Shown here one piece after another: positions 36,045 to 44,482 of a stretch of 64,000 nt of DNA. Source of the stretch: Caldanaerobius polysaccharolyticus DSM 13641 (GTDB taxonomy: Bacteria; Bacillota; Thermoanaerobacteria; Thermoanaerobacterales; Caldanaerobiaceae). Position 1 is the first letter of the stretch. Every line of letters begins with the position of its first letter. The DNA is taken from NCBI RefSeq assembly GCF_000427425.1, contig NZ_KE386494.1, positions 376,476 through 440,475 of the forward strand, written 5' to 3'. Under the pieces are notes generated by a model, which worked only from the letters and a program-made list of their open reading frames with translations, was not told the origin of the DNA and searched no databases. The translations under genes were made by a program, and so were the position numbers.

Positions 36045-36988
36045 TACAATCATTGGCAGATTATATCGTATACAACCTCATGAATATAGCCCCCCAAACC
36101 AGAGCAGGCAACGCCTTAAATTTCTTCATATACGATACCATAAAAATTTTTGTGCTCCTTGCGGTTTTAATATATACTATTTCTTTTATAAGAAGTTTTC
36201 TACCCCCTGAAAAGGTGAAAAAAATACTGAGCAGGAAACATGAATACATAGGCAACACACTGGCAGCGCTGCTGGGCATCTTTACACCCTTTTGCTCATG
36301 TTCTGCAGTACCGTTATTTATAGGATTTATAGAAGCAGGTGTGCCCTTGGGGGTAACTTTTTCGTTTCTCGTGGCATCCCCTGTGATAAATGAGGTAGCC
36401 GCAACAATGCTTTTCGCTTTATTCGGTTTTAAAATAGCTGTTATATACATTTTATCAGGACTCATTATCGCCATTATCAGCGGCTTGATTATAGGAAAGC
36501 TGCATTTAGAGCATCTGGTAGAAGACTACGTCTATAATATACATGTTGGTGAAACTGCCGTGACTTCCATGAATTTAAGAGCAAGGCATGACTTTGCCTT
36601 CAACAGCATGAAGGACATTGTAAAAAGAGTATGGCTATTTATAATACTGGGAGTAGGATTCGGAGCATTTATACACGGTTATGCCCCTGTAGACTTTATG
36701 GGCAAAATCGCTGGTAAAGACAACCTTCTGGCTGTACCTATAGCCACTATTATAGGGATTCCGCTGTATTCCAATGCAGCGGGAACTATACCCATCGTGC
36801 AAGCCTTAACTGAAAAAGGCGTCAGCATTGGCACTGCACTATCATTCATGATGTCAATAACGGCATTATCAGTCCCTGAGATGATTATACTGAGGAAGGT
36901 CATCAAACCCAAACTCATAGGAATATTTATAGGAATTGTAGGTATTGCCATTATGTTTACAGGCTATCTATTCAATATTATTATCTAA
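36041..36988 (+). CDS. YraQ/ArsP-family permease (DUF318)
   Basis: A 315-residue membrane protein of about eight helices. The family core FTPFCSCSAVPLFIGFIEAG contains the paired cysteines, followed by VASPVINEVAATMLFALFGF. A second repeat has GIPLYSNAAGTIPIVQALTEKG. Campylobacter ArsP of this family exports trivalent organoarsenicals. Its place between an ArsR repressor and a CxxC thioredoxin-like protein supports a metalloid or thiol-reactive substrate. The start overlaps the arsR stop. Confidence 0.88.
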   Translation: MIQSLADYIVYNLMNIAPQTRAGNALNFFIYDTIKIFVLLAVLIYTISFIRSFLPPEKVKKILSRKHEYIGNTLAALLGIFTPFCSCSAVPLFIGFIEAGVPLGVTFSFLVASPVINEVAATMLFALFGFKIAVIYILSGLIIAIISGLIIGKLHLEHLVEDYVYNIHVGETAVTSMNLRARHDFAFNSMKDIVKRVWLFIILGVGFGAFIHGYAPVDFMGKIAGKDNLLAVPIATIIGIPLYSNAAGTIPIVQALTEKGVSIGTALSFMMSITALSVPEMIILRKVIKPKLIGIFIGIVGIAIMFTGYLFNIII

Positions 36989-37012
36989 AATTTCACAGAA
37001 AGGATGGTTAAA

Positions 37013-37255
37013 ATGGAAATCAAAATACTGGGTGGCGGATGTGCCAACTGCAAAGCACTGGAAAGGTTAACAAGAGAGGCTATACACGAACTTAATATAA
37101 GCGCAGATATAACAGAGGTTAAGGACATCCAGGAGATACTCAAATATGGCGTCATGAGCACACCAGCACTGGTTGTCAATGAAAAGGTATTAGTATCAGG
37201 AAGGGTTCCATCAAAAAGCGAAATACTTAATCTCATAAAAGCAGCAGTACAATAA
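37013..37255 (+). CDS. Thioredoxin-like small redox protein (CANC)
   Basis: An 80-residue thioredoxin/glutaredoxin-fold protein. It has active-site motif GGGCANCKALE, the conserved cis-proline region MSTPALVVNEKV, and GRVPSKSEI at the end. I use the ATG at 37013, eight bases after AAAGGA. It is the third gene of the arsR-permease operon and probably supplies electrons or handles the permease substrate. It ends 12 bases from a convergent gene. Confidence 0.87.
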   Translation: MEIKILGGGCANCKALERLTREAIHELNISADITEVKDIQEILKYGVMSTPALVVNEKVLVSGRVPSKSEILNLIKAAVQ

Positions 37256-37267
37256 TGCCTCACTTCA

Positions 37268-37890
37268 TCATTTAATCGGCCTCGCTTTTATCAATTTCAC
37301 TATATCCAACGCAAGGTTTTTTTCATAGTATACATCAAATCCCGCTTTTTTTACGTTTTCAACCGTATTTCTATTTATATTAGCACCGTACAGGCCTACA
37401 ACCAGAGGATTAAGCATATCCATAACCCTTCCCAAAACCTTTACATTACTTCTAACGTGTTCCAGCATTATCAGTTCACCACCGCGTTTTAACACCCGGC
37501 GGATCTCCATTAAGCCTTTTAATGGATCAGGAACAGAGCAAAATACGCAAGTGGTTATAACCGCATCAAAGGACTCATCAGGAAAATTCAGATGCTGCAC
37601 ATCCATAAGCTCGAGACTCACCTTTTTATTTAGCTGCTCAGCTTTGATCTTCGCTCTATCAAGCATCCTAGGGCTAAAATCTATAGCTACTAATCACATC
37701 CTTCGGGGTAGTATGGGATGTTCTTTCCTGTACCTACGCCCACTTCCAGAATTTTGAAACCTTTTACGTGGCTGAACAGTTCCTTTCTCCAAGACGCTAT
37801 CCATCGCTTTTCCATAAAACCTTCCAATACATCATAGTATCTTGCCGCTCTATCGTACCTCTTTTTTATTATCTCAGTATTATCGCTCAT
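37268..37890 (-). pseudogene. Class I SAM-dependent methyltransferase split by a frameshift
   Basis: The first part (37890 to about 37690) encodes an N-terminus with RYDRAARYYDVLE and the SAM-binding motif LEVGVGTGKNIPYYPEGCD, then meets a stop. The rest continues in another frame as VAIDFSPRMLDRAKIKAEQL, then DVQHLNFPDESFDAVITTCV, to 37268. Loss of one base next to GATTAGTAG (probably a G restoring GAT GTA GTA) explains the break. The family resembles UbiE/Methyltransf_11 enzymes. It may be a true pseudogene or a sequencing error; the flanking codons look otherwise undamaged. Confidence 0.8.
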
Positions 37891-37915
37891 AACAACCTCC
37901 TACTTACCACATGTA

Positions 37916-38740
37916 TTATATAAATTTTTGAGCTATTCTTTTGACAACCTCTATCAAAAGGCGCCTGAAATCACCCATGGATTTTCTAGAACCCTCAACC
38001 ACTTCCTGGTGAGATAGCGTTCCTTTTGCTTTTCCTGCTGCAAGATTTGCAATGCAAGAAATCCCTAAAACTTTTATACCGCAGTGTCTGGCCGCTATAA
38101 CTTCAGGGACAGTAGACATGCCTACCGCATCCGCCCCCAACCTCTCAAAAGCTCTTATCTCAGCCGGAGTTTCATAGCACGGCCCTGTCACAGCGATATA
38201 AACGCCTTTTTTAATGTTTATGTCTAAATCAGCCGCAGCCCTCTCAGCGATTTGAAGCAACTCTTTGTCGTAGGCCTCGGTCATGTCAGGAAATCGTGGC
38301 CCGAATGCGCCGTTGTTTTGCCCTATAAGGGGATTATTCCCCATGAAATTTATGTGGTCTTGTATAAGCATAAGGTCTCCTGGCTTAAACAAAGGATTTA
38401 TGCCGCCGGAGGCATTGGTTACAATAAGCACTTCTACCCCCAGCAGCTTCATAACCCTTATAGGAAATGTCACCTCTTTAAGGTTATAACCTTCGTAATA
38501 ATGAAATCTACCCCTCATTATCAACACAGGAATACCTTCTACTTCTAACATACCCAATTTGCCAGCATGGCCTTCCACAGTAGGCACAGGAAAATATGGT
38601 ATTTCACTGTAATGGATACACCTTACTCCATCGGCCTCACCCCATACGTCAAGTCCGCTTCCAAGGATGACACCGATTTTAGGATCTTTCCCAAATTTTG
38701 CCTTAATATACTCAGCTGCTTTCACGTACTGTATTATCAA
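37916..38740 (-). CDS. Purine nucleoside phosphorylase (trimeric type)
   Basis: Cleaves purine nucleosides with phosphate, giving base and ribose-1-phosphate for salvage. The 274-residue protein has GVILGSGLDVWGE, MRGRFHYYEGYN, VTNASGGINP, and the substrate region GPCYETPAEIRAFERLGADA with VGMSTVPEVIAARH. The TTG start lies eight bases behind GAGGAGG. It follows the radical SAM gene's operon neighbours on the same strand. Confidence 0.94.
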   Translation of the reverse strand: MIIQYVKAAEYIKAKFGKDPKIGVILGSGLDVWGEADGVRCIHYSEIPYFPVPTVEGHAGKLGMLEVEGIPVLIMRGRFHYYEGYNLKEVTFPIRVMKLLGVEVLIVTNASGGINPLFKPGDLMLIQDHINFMGNNPLIGQNNGAFGPRFPDMTEAYDKELLQIAERAAADLDINIKKGVYIAVTGPCYETPAEIRAFERLGADAVGMSTVPEVIAARHCGIKVLGISCIANLAAGKAKGTLSHQEVVEGSRKSMGDFRRLLIEVVKRIAQKFI

Positions 38741-38769
38741 AAATTATGCCTCCTCTATAACGAATTATA

Positions 38770-40119
38770 TCAATTTGCGCGCTTTAACCTGTTATTGTAT
38801 ATGCCTTCAGATACGTGCTGCCACCGCTGCGACAGCTCATCGAGAAAAACTGCCCCTTCGCCTTTCAATATATTATCCGCTCCTTCATAACTGGGAGTTG
38901 CACCCGTCTCCTCCACAATCGCCCTTAGCACCTCAGGTCTATCAATTATGGGACAGGGGCGCAGGAAGTTTTTTGAAATAGGCTGGTATTTCTGGTATGC
39001 CTTGAAAACTTTATTGCCCAGAATTTCCTTAAGCGATTTATCCTTAAGATTGCCACAGTACACATGAGCAAAGGCACAGGGTTCCACATTGGCATTGGCG
39101 GTGATGTGAAAGTACTGCCTTCCTCCAGCGATACAGCCATTGGTCAGCTCACCGTCGTTCCAGAAATCAAATAGCATTATGGGGTATTTACTCCTGATCT
39201 CAAGCACCCTTTCCGCCAACCATCCCCTCTGTTCAGGCGTAACCATAGCTGAGTAATCAGGCTGCCTTCCCACAGGTATGTAGTGAAATGACCAACCGTA
39301 CAAAGCCCCTTTATCTATCATAAATTGCACGAACTCGTCACTGAACAATTCCCTATAATTTTTAGAAGTAACCGTTATGCTGTATCCAAAAGGTATGCCA
39401 TTAGCCTTTAACAGATCCATAGCCCTCATTACCCTTTGAAATACCCCTTTCCCCCTGCGTTCATCTGTGTCTTTTTCCCAGCCCTCCAGGCTTATAGCCG
39501 GAGATATATTGCCTGTCGCCAGGAATTTCTTTACCATCTTATCATCTATGAGGGTTCCATTGGTATACATCATAAAAGCTGTATTTTTGTGCTTTGAGGC
39601 TATATCAAATAAATACGGGTATGCGGTGGGCTCTCCCCCTGACAGAACTATAAAGTTGATACCCAATTCTTCCGCTTCGTTTAAAATCCTGTCAAATAAC
39701 TCAAAAGGCATGGTGTTGACTTCATATTTACCCGCCCAGCAGCCCTTGCACCTTAAATTGCATATTTCAGTAGGATCTATTAAAATGGTCGAAGGGACGT
39801 TGGCACCGATCTTTTCGCTTATAGCTTTTCGCCTTGGTACGCCTATTAGCGTAGACCTTATAAGCAGATTGACTACAAACCCACTTAAATACGCATCGTT
39901 GCACCCCTTTAAAATCCTAGTTATATAGTTCCTGATATTATCGTCTTCTAGAAAAGCTTTTCTTATGCTTTCTATATCTCTTTTTGACTCATCGTTTAGA
40001 GCGATTTTTTTAAGAACCCTGACTAGTTTATCCACGTTGTTGTCAGGGTCCTTTTTAAGATACCTTATTACAAAATTACCTATGGCCTTATAAGCTGTCT
40101 CTTTTAACAGCCCATCCAT
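38770..40119 (-). CDS. Radical SAM protein with C-terminal SPASM-like region
   Basis: A 449-residue iron-sulfur enzyme. A helical N-terminal domain of about 110 residues precedes the radical SAM core. The [4Fe-4S] motif is CNLRCKGCW near residue 118, with the SAM-binding FIVLSGGEPTAYP. The C-terminal part has GCIAGGRQYFHITANANVEP and CAFAHVYCGNLKDKSLKEI, a second cysteine-rich region. This layout recalls radical SAM proteins linked to lipid or membrane functions (HpnH-like), but the reaction is unknown. It lies 23 bases after a TetR regulator and is likely cotranscribed. Confidence 0.85.
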   Translation of the reverse strand: MDGLLKETAYKAIGNFVIRYLKKDPDNNVDKLVRVLKKIALNDESKRDIESIRKAFLEDDNIRNYITRILKGCNDAYLSGFVVNLLIRSTLIGVPRRKAISEKIGANVPSTILIDPTEICNLRCKGCWAGKYEVNTMPFELFDRILNEAEELGINFIVLSGGEPTAYPYLFDIASKHKNTAFMMYTNGTLIDDKMVKKFLATGNISPAISLEGWEKDTDERRGKGVFQRVMRAMDLLKANGIPFGYSITVTSKNYRELFSDEFVQFMIDKGALYGWSFHYIPVGRQPDYSAMVTPEQRGWLAERVLEIRSKYPIMLFDFWNDGELTNGCIAGGRQYFHITANANVEPCAFAHVYCGNLKDKSLKEILGNKVFKAYQKYQPISKNFLRPCPIIDRPEVLRAIVEETGATPSYEGADNILKGEGAVFLDELSQRWQHVSEGIYNNRLKRAN

Positions 40120-40142
40120 TCTACCAAACCCCTTCCCCTATC

Positions 40143-40730
40143 TTATTCATGCCCTTCCAGCAGTATACCTACTGTGTTCAACGCCTCAGGTAAGTTTTCT
40201 TCATCCTGGTCCAGAACAGCTTGCACTACCGTACCGAAGATAGCACCTAAAACCAATCTGGCCAGATGTTTAGGAGAATAGCCGTAGTCGTTTGCTTTCG
40301 CACGACTTTTTTTCAGGACAAATTCTTCTATCATATCTGATAAGTCCCTAAAAAAATTTCGAAGTAAACCGCTAAAGGAGGGAGACCACAGCGCCAGATC
40401 TGTAAAGTCATACCATAATCTGAGAAATCCTACGTTGTCTTTTAACATTCCTTTAAAGAAAGTTATCAGTGAAGCTAGCTTATCCTTTGCCGTTTCTCCT
40501 TTTTTAAGGTAATCTTCTACTTCTACAATGTATTTCTTTGTCACAAATTTTATTACTTCTACAAAAAGACCCTCTTTGTTGCCGTAATAGTAGTTTAACT
40601 GGCTTAAGACAACACCGGCTTTATCAGCGATTTCTCTCAAAGATACATTAGCATATCCTCTTTTAGAAAGGCATTCATAAGCTGCATTTAATATCCTTTG
40701 AGATTGTGTATTTTTCCCCTGAGCATCCAC
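40143..40730 (-). CDS. TetR-family regulator
   Basis: A 195-residue repressor. The N-terminal HTH is ILNAAYECLSKRGYANVSLR, EIADKAGVVLSQLNYYYGNKEG. The C-terminal ligand domain resembles fatty-acid-responsive TetR proteins only loosely. The GTG start follows AAAGGG. A 10-bp palindrome lies between its promoter's -10 box and the start, so autoregulation is likely, and the radical SAM gene downstream would be controlled with it. Confidence 0.87.
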   Translation of the reverse strand: MDAQGKNTQSQRILNAAYECLSKRGYANVSLREIADKAGVVLSQLNYYYGNKEGLFVEVIKFVTKKYIVEVEDYLKKGETAKDKLASLITFFKGMLKDNVGFLRLWYDFTDLALWSPSFSGLLRNFFRDLSDMIEEFVLKKSRAKANDYGYSPKHLARLVLGAIFGTVVQAVLDQDEENLPEALNTVGILLEGHE

Positions 40731-40753
40731 GGTATCATCCCTTTCAAATATAT

Positions 40754-40763
40754 CGGACGTCCG
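40754..40763. promoter_or_regulatory. Palindromic operator candidate of the TetR gene
   Basis: Perfect palindrome CGGACGTCCG, about ten bases downstream of the -10 box. It stands out as GC-rich in an AT-rich leader. Confidence 0.6.
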
Positions 40764-40773
40764 TTCTGATTAA

Positions 40774-40801
40774 ATTGTACCACAAACTTCCATATTGTCA
40801 A
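40774..40801 (-). promoter_or_regulatory. Promoter of the TetR-radical SAM operon
   Basis: Minus-strand TTGACA, a 16-base spacer and TACAAT. Confidence 0.75.
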
Positions 40802-40823
40802 TATATTGAACGTTATATGATAA

Positions 40824-40853
40824 AAAAAGGGGTAAATCCCATTACCCCTTTTT
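40824..40853. terminator. Terminator after the peroxiredoxin gene
   Basis: A 12-bp stem AAAAAGGGGTAA/TTACCCCTTTTT with a 6-base loop. It lies downstream of peroxiredoxin and upstream of the TetR promoter on the same strand. Confidence 0.88.
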
Positions 40854-40868
40854 ACGCGTTTTTCTTCA

Positions 40869-41366
40869 TCATAAAGTCTTATCTCCAGGTTTCCAACCAG
40901 CAGGGCAGGCTCCACCGGTCTGAAGTGCTTGAAGTACGCGGAGTATTTCGTCCACATTCCTCCCTATCAAAGGCTCATGAACTACCTCATAACGTATCTT
41001 GCCCTCTGGATCTATGATAAATGCGGCCCTCAAAGCAATTCCCATATCTTCTATTAATATATCAAATTTCCTCACTAATTCCTTGTTATAATCCGATATA
41101 AGGGGAAAATCAATTCCGCCCAGTTGTTCAATCCACGCGTTATGGGAAAAAACACTATCGGTATTGGCTCCTATTAAAACGGCGTTGAGATTGTCAAACT
41201 CCCCTTTTTTAGCGTTAAAAACCGGCAACTCACTAGCACAAACAGGCGAAAAATCCAAGGGATAGAAAAACAACACAACCCATTTGCCCTTAAAATCAGC
41301 CAGGGATATGTCCCCTTTCGTGCTAGGCAGCCTCATATCAGGAACCTGTTTGCCTACCATTGACAT
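40869..41366 (-). CDS. Peroxiredoxin (AhpC/TSA family, 2-Cys)
   Basis: A thiol peroxidase of 165 residues. The peroxidatic cysteine is C43 in FYPLDFSPVCASELP, where the usual threonine two residues before it is a serine followed by proline. The likely resolving cysteine is C154 in GGACPAGWKPGD. The thioredoxin fold begins KGDISLADFKGKWVVLFFYP. The ATG lies behind AAGGAG. It protects against peroxide in an anaerobe. Three AGATTAT-type motifs surround its promoter, suggesting a dedicated repressor. Confidence 0.92.
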   Translation of the reverse strand: MSMVGKQVPDMRLPSTKGDISLADFKGKWVVLFFYPLDFSPVCASELPVFNAKKGEFDNLNAVLIGANTDSVFSHNAWIEQLGGIDFPLISDYNKELVRKFDILIEDMGIALRAAFIIDPEGKIRYEVVHEPLIGRNVDEILRVLQALQTGGACPAGWKPGDKTL

Positions 41367-41387
41367 TTACAAATCACTCCTTAATTG

Positions 41388-41461
41388 AGATTATAAAATA
41401 GAATAATCTTTATGTAAGAATCGTTCTAAATATATTATATCATAAGATTATTATTTGTAAA
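41388..41461 (-). promoter_or_regulatory. Peroxiredoxin promoter with repeated AGATTAT/ATAATCT motifs
   Basis: Minus-strand TTTACA (41461-41456), a 16-base spacer and TATAAT (41439-41434). One AGATTAT-type motif sits within the spacer (41445-41451). Two more form an inverted pair with an 8-base gap in the leader (41388-41394 and 41403-41409). Fur/PerR-family half-sites are of similar AT-rich type, but the spacing is not that of a standard PerR box. Confidence 0.5.
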
Positions 41462-41464
41462 TAA

Positions 41465-42559
41465 TTATTTTCCATATATGCTTGGACTTCTAAACCATGA
41501 AGCAATAAATGTCACAATAGGTATAAAAACCTGCAAAGGCAATTGTACATACGGTATTACAAGGCGAAGCCCTAATTCAATGTGCTCAGTGTAATTCCGC
41601 CCATAGAATAGAGCAAAAGCAACGATAAAAACGCTGATAGGCACGAGCAAGAACTTACAGTCCTCAAATTTAAACAATTTCTTGAGGCTTTCAACACCCG
41701 CATAGTAAAAAACGTAAACCTTAAAAAAGCCATTTAGCACTAGTATAATAACGGCGATGGCATCCAAATTTTCTAAAAGGCCCAATTTAATCATCGTCAC
41801 AACCACGTACAGCGGGAAACTTGCCCTGGCTGTTTCATTTACCCCAAGTATTGATACTATGAAAATGTCATTTAAAGATATCACCACAGATGCCGCTGTT
41901 AAGGCCAAAAACGTCATCTTAAATGCCTTTTTAGGTTTTGCCAGCATCGGGTATATAGTGGTAAAGGCTATGATTTCAGTAAAAGGAAATCCCAGCGTTA
42001 TCCTATAAGCCACTTTTAAGGGAACGATTATTCCATTTTCTAGCACAGGCAAAATGCTGGAAAAATCCACGAGTCCAGAATAAAAAAATAGTAAATACTG
42101 CACGATGAGAATTATCGCTATTATCGGAACGTATACAACAGAAACACGGACCACACATTCAATTCCTAAAGCTATAGCATACGCAATTAGCCCAACACCC
42201 ATTAGAACAATTATTGATGAAGGGGTATTCTTTAGGATAGCTGTTTTCAATAGCTCCAAAAAATTCCTCGTTACTATTGCCGCCAGGATAAAAAAGTATA
42301 TTATATACACAGTTGAAATAACGCTACCCACATACCTACCCCATATTTTTATTAAATACTCTACTAAATCACACTTGTATTTATAATATAACCGCGTGTA
42401 TATAAAGGCCATAATCACTGACCCTAAATACGAAAAGATAACAACAATCCATATATCTTGCTTTGCCTGAATTCCCAATGCGAACAATACAGCACTGCCT
42501 AATTCAAACACAAATATAAGGCTGAAAAGCTGATAAGGGTAAATCCTCTGTTCATCCAT
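41465..42559 (-). CDS. GerAB-type spore germination permease
   Basis: A 364-residue protein with ten membrane helices, of the GerAB/ArcD/ProY family. These are the B subunits of germinant receptors in the spore inner membrane that bind amino acids or nucleosides. It begins DEQRIYPYQLFSLIFVFELG and has GFPFTEIIAFTTIYPML in the middle. GerAA and GerAC partners are absent, so it is either an orphan receptor subunit or a transporter of the same fold. It is preceded on the same strand by the envelope operon. Confidence 0.87.
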   Translation of the reverse strand: MDEQRIYPYQLFSLIFVFELGSAVLFALGIQAKQDIWIVVIFSYLGSVIMAFIYTRLYYKYKCDLVEYLIKIWGRYVGSVISTVYIIYFFILAAIVTRNFLELLKTAILKNTPSSIIVLMGVGLIAYAIALGIECVVRVSVVYVPIIAIILIVQYLLFFYSGLVDFSSILPVLENGIIVPLKVAYRITLGFPFTEIIAFTTIYPMLAKPKKAFKMTFLALTAASVVISLNDIFIVSILGVNETARASFPLYVVVTMIKLGLLENLDAIAVIILVLNGFFKVYVFYYAGVESLKKLFKFEDCKFLLVPISVFIVAFALFYGRNYTEHIELGLRLVIPYVQLPLQVFIPIVTFIASWFRSPSIYGK

Positions 42560-42616
42560 AAATCAATTCACCTGAGCTTAGTGTATCAATACCACAGGTG
42601 CTTTATACATATGCTC

Positions 42617-43207
42617 TCATTTAACTGACTGCAAAACCCAGTAGCCCCCGCTCTTAGCGATCTTTTCGCAGTTACCGTAAATGCTCATCAATTTCTCCAC
42701 AGCCGACGGGCCTCCTTGTCTTTTTTGTATAACCACAAAAAACATACCTCCTTTTCTCAAATAATCCCTGCTTTGTTCAAAAATAGTGTAAACTTTATCT
42801 TTGCCAGCCCGTATCGGAGGATTTGTAACAATATAGTCAAAGGTTCCTTTTACATTGGAAAATCCGTCGCTTTTATATATAACCACATTATCTACTCCAT
42901 TTGTCTTTGCGTTTTGCCGCGCCAAATCTAAAGCACGCTGGTTTATATCTACCATGGTCACACAAAGGGATGGATTTACCTTAGCCAGCGAAAGCCCTAT
43001 AGCGCCGTATCCACAGCCCATATCCAACATACAGCCGCCAATGCCTTCAGGGATAGACCTTATCAAGAGGTCTGAGCCTTTGTCCACATTTAGCCTGGAA
43101 AATACCCCTTTATCTGTGGTAAAAAAAATCTTGTGGCCTTTTACTTCGTATTCAAATTTTCGCAACTCATGAGCTGTTGATGGATTTTCTGAAAAGTAGT
43201 GCTCCAT
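42617..43207 (-). CDS. Class I methyltransferase, RsmC-like
   Basis: A 196-residue SAM-dependent methyltransferase with domain pattern TDKGVFSRLNVDKGSDLLI, SAM motif LDMGCGYGAIGLSLA, acidic VDINQRALDLARQNA and catalytic NPPIRAG. The NPP motif indicates methylation of an exocyclic amine, probably a guanine in 16S rRNA. The ATG at 43207 is fixed by AGAAAGGAG. It is the last gene of the ftsEX-envC-ctpB-minJ unit. Confidence 0.9.
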   Translation of the reverse strand: MEHYFSENPSTAHELRKFEYEVKGHKIFFTTDKGVFSRLNVDKGSDLLIRSIPEGIGGCMLDMGCGYGAIGLSLAKVNPSLCVTMVDINQRALDLARQNAKTNGVDNVVIYKSDGFSNVKGTFDYIVTNPPIRAGKDKVYTIFEQSRDYLRKGGMFFVVIQKRQGGPSAVEKLMSIYGNCEKIAKSGGYWVLQSVK

Positions 43208-43241
43208 GATGCTTCTCCTTTCTAAGCCATACAATTCGCGT

Positions 43242-44468
43242 TCACCGTTTATTAAAAAAGCGCTTAAACAACCTCTTTAAAAGACCGTGCATCTCCTCAA
43301 TAGAAAAGCTCATCAAGGGATTTGACGGCACAAATATTATGCCAAGGCTGTCAATCCCATTCCTGAAATCCGAATATTCTACCGTCCTTATATTGCCATC
43401 CAAATCCTTTACTTCCATCCATATAAACGTGAGATACTTCCCCAATATATTGACGATATCTTCGTCGCTGCGCACAGGCTCATTGTTTATCTTTAATATG
43501 GTATCCCCCGATTTCAATCCCATAGCTTTAGCCGGCGAATCAGGAAAAACATCCAGCACCTTTACTCCACCCATAGCAGGCGCAAAGGCCGGCTTCCCTT
43601 CTTTTTCTATCTTTTGCCCGTAATAAATCAGATATTCATGGGCTACAGGCGCGAATACCGCTGCAATCCACTTTAATGGGTGATAACTCGCCGCCAATAC
43701 CGCAAGGGTAGTCAAAATAACACTAAAAGCCATAAGCCTGAAAGCAGAACCTTTTGTGTGCACCTCAGGAGTCTGAGTAAGGGATATATCTCCGTAACCC
43801 AACGCAGCCACGGCAGGCACCATCATATAACTGGCGTGAACGCCTATTGCAGGCTTTATGACAGGCCACCAATCAGGCATAGGAATACTGGTTGCCCCTT
43901 GAACAGTTCCTCCCGCAGATACTGCCAGGATGACAAAAGGTATAGGCCAGAATCTCTGTAAGCTAAATCCTCCTACTACAGTCCCCCCATCTCTGGCCGT
44001 AAAAATAGGCACGCGGCTTTTATATCCGTCCAGCCATATGAGAAGGCTCTCCATAAGGTGAAGTATTCCCACCAGCGCCATAAGTCCTGCCACATCCACG
44101 TGGGGATACCCTGTTATGAGTGAAAAAAGGGATAAAAGACCACCAGCGTAAGAAAAACAGATATACCTGGGGTGTACAAGCATGAACAAAAGCGCCAGCA
44201 GCCATACGTACTCTATTCCTGAACCTTCAATGGTTACCCCCAGCAAGACCATTATAAAGCTGCCTATAAAACCGCTCAAAAAACTGAAAAGTAGCGCATC
44301 TACCACCTGATCCCTAAAGGGGTACAGCGCCTTACCGTAAAGCTCTTCCTGTACCTGCGTAGATCTTCTGTACTGGAAAAACATAAAAATAAAAACCAGC
44401 CAAAAAAATGGCTGAAAAACACCTAATAAAACGCCTTTAAAAACCATGGAAAACAACTGAATAAACAT
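43242..44468 (-). CDS. Polytopic membrane protein with C-terminal PDZ domain (MinJ-like)
   Basis: A 408-residue protein. About eight membrane helices fill the first 290 residues. A PDZ domain follows (GVKVLDVFPDSPAKAMGLKS, GDTILKINNEPV). The same position after ctpB and ftsEX is held by minJ (yvjD) in Bacillus, which links MinD to DivIVA in division-site placement. By synteny and architecture this is a MinJ-like protein; its partners here are unproven. Confidence 0.82.
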   Translation of the reverse strand: MFIQLFSMVFKGVLLGVFQPFFWLVFIFMFFQYRRSTQVQEELYGKALYPFRDQVVDALLFSFLSGFIGSFIMVLLGVTIEGSGIEYVWLLALLFMLVHPRYICFSYAGGLLSLFSLITGYPHVDVAGLMALVGILHLMESLLIWLDGYKSRVPIFTARDGGTVVGGFSLQRFWPIPFVILAVSAGGTVQGATSIPMPDWWPVIKPAIGVHASYMMVPAVAALGYGDISLTQTPEVHTKGSAFRLMAFSVILTTLAVLAASYHPLKWIAAVFAPVAHEYLIYYGQKIEKEGKPAFAPAMGGVKVLDVFPDSPAKAMGLKSGDTILKINNEPVRSDEDIVNILGKYLTFIWMEVKDLDGNIRTVEYSDFRNGIDSLGIIFVPSNPLMSFSIEEMHGLLKRLFKRFFNKR

Positions 44469-44482
44469 TTTTTCACCACACT

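Noticed and set aside
36041-37255. Arsenite resistance by ArsB/Acr3 and ArsC
   Set aside because: The permease is of the YraQ/ArsP family and the small protein is a CxxC thioredoxin-like fold rather than arsenate reductase, so classical arsenite/arsenate resistance is not supported.
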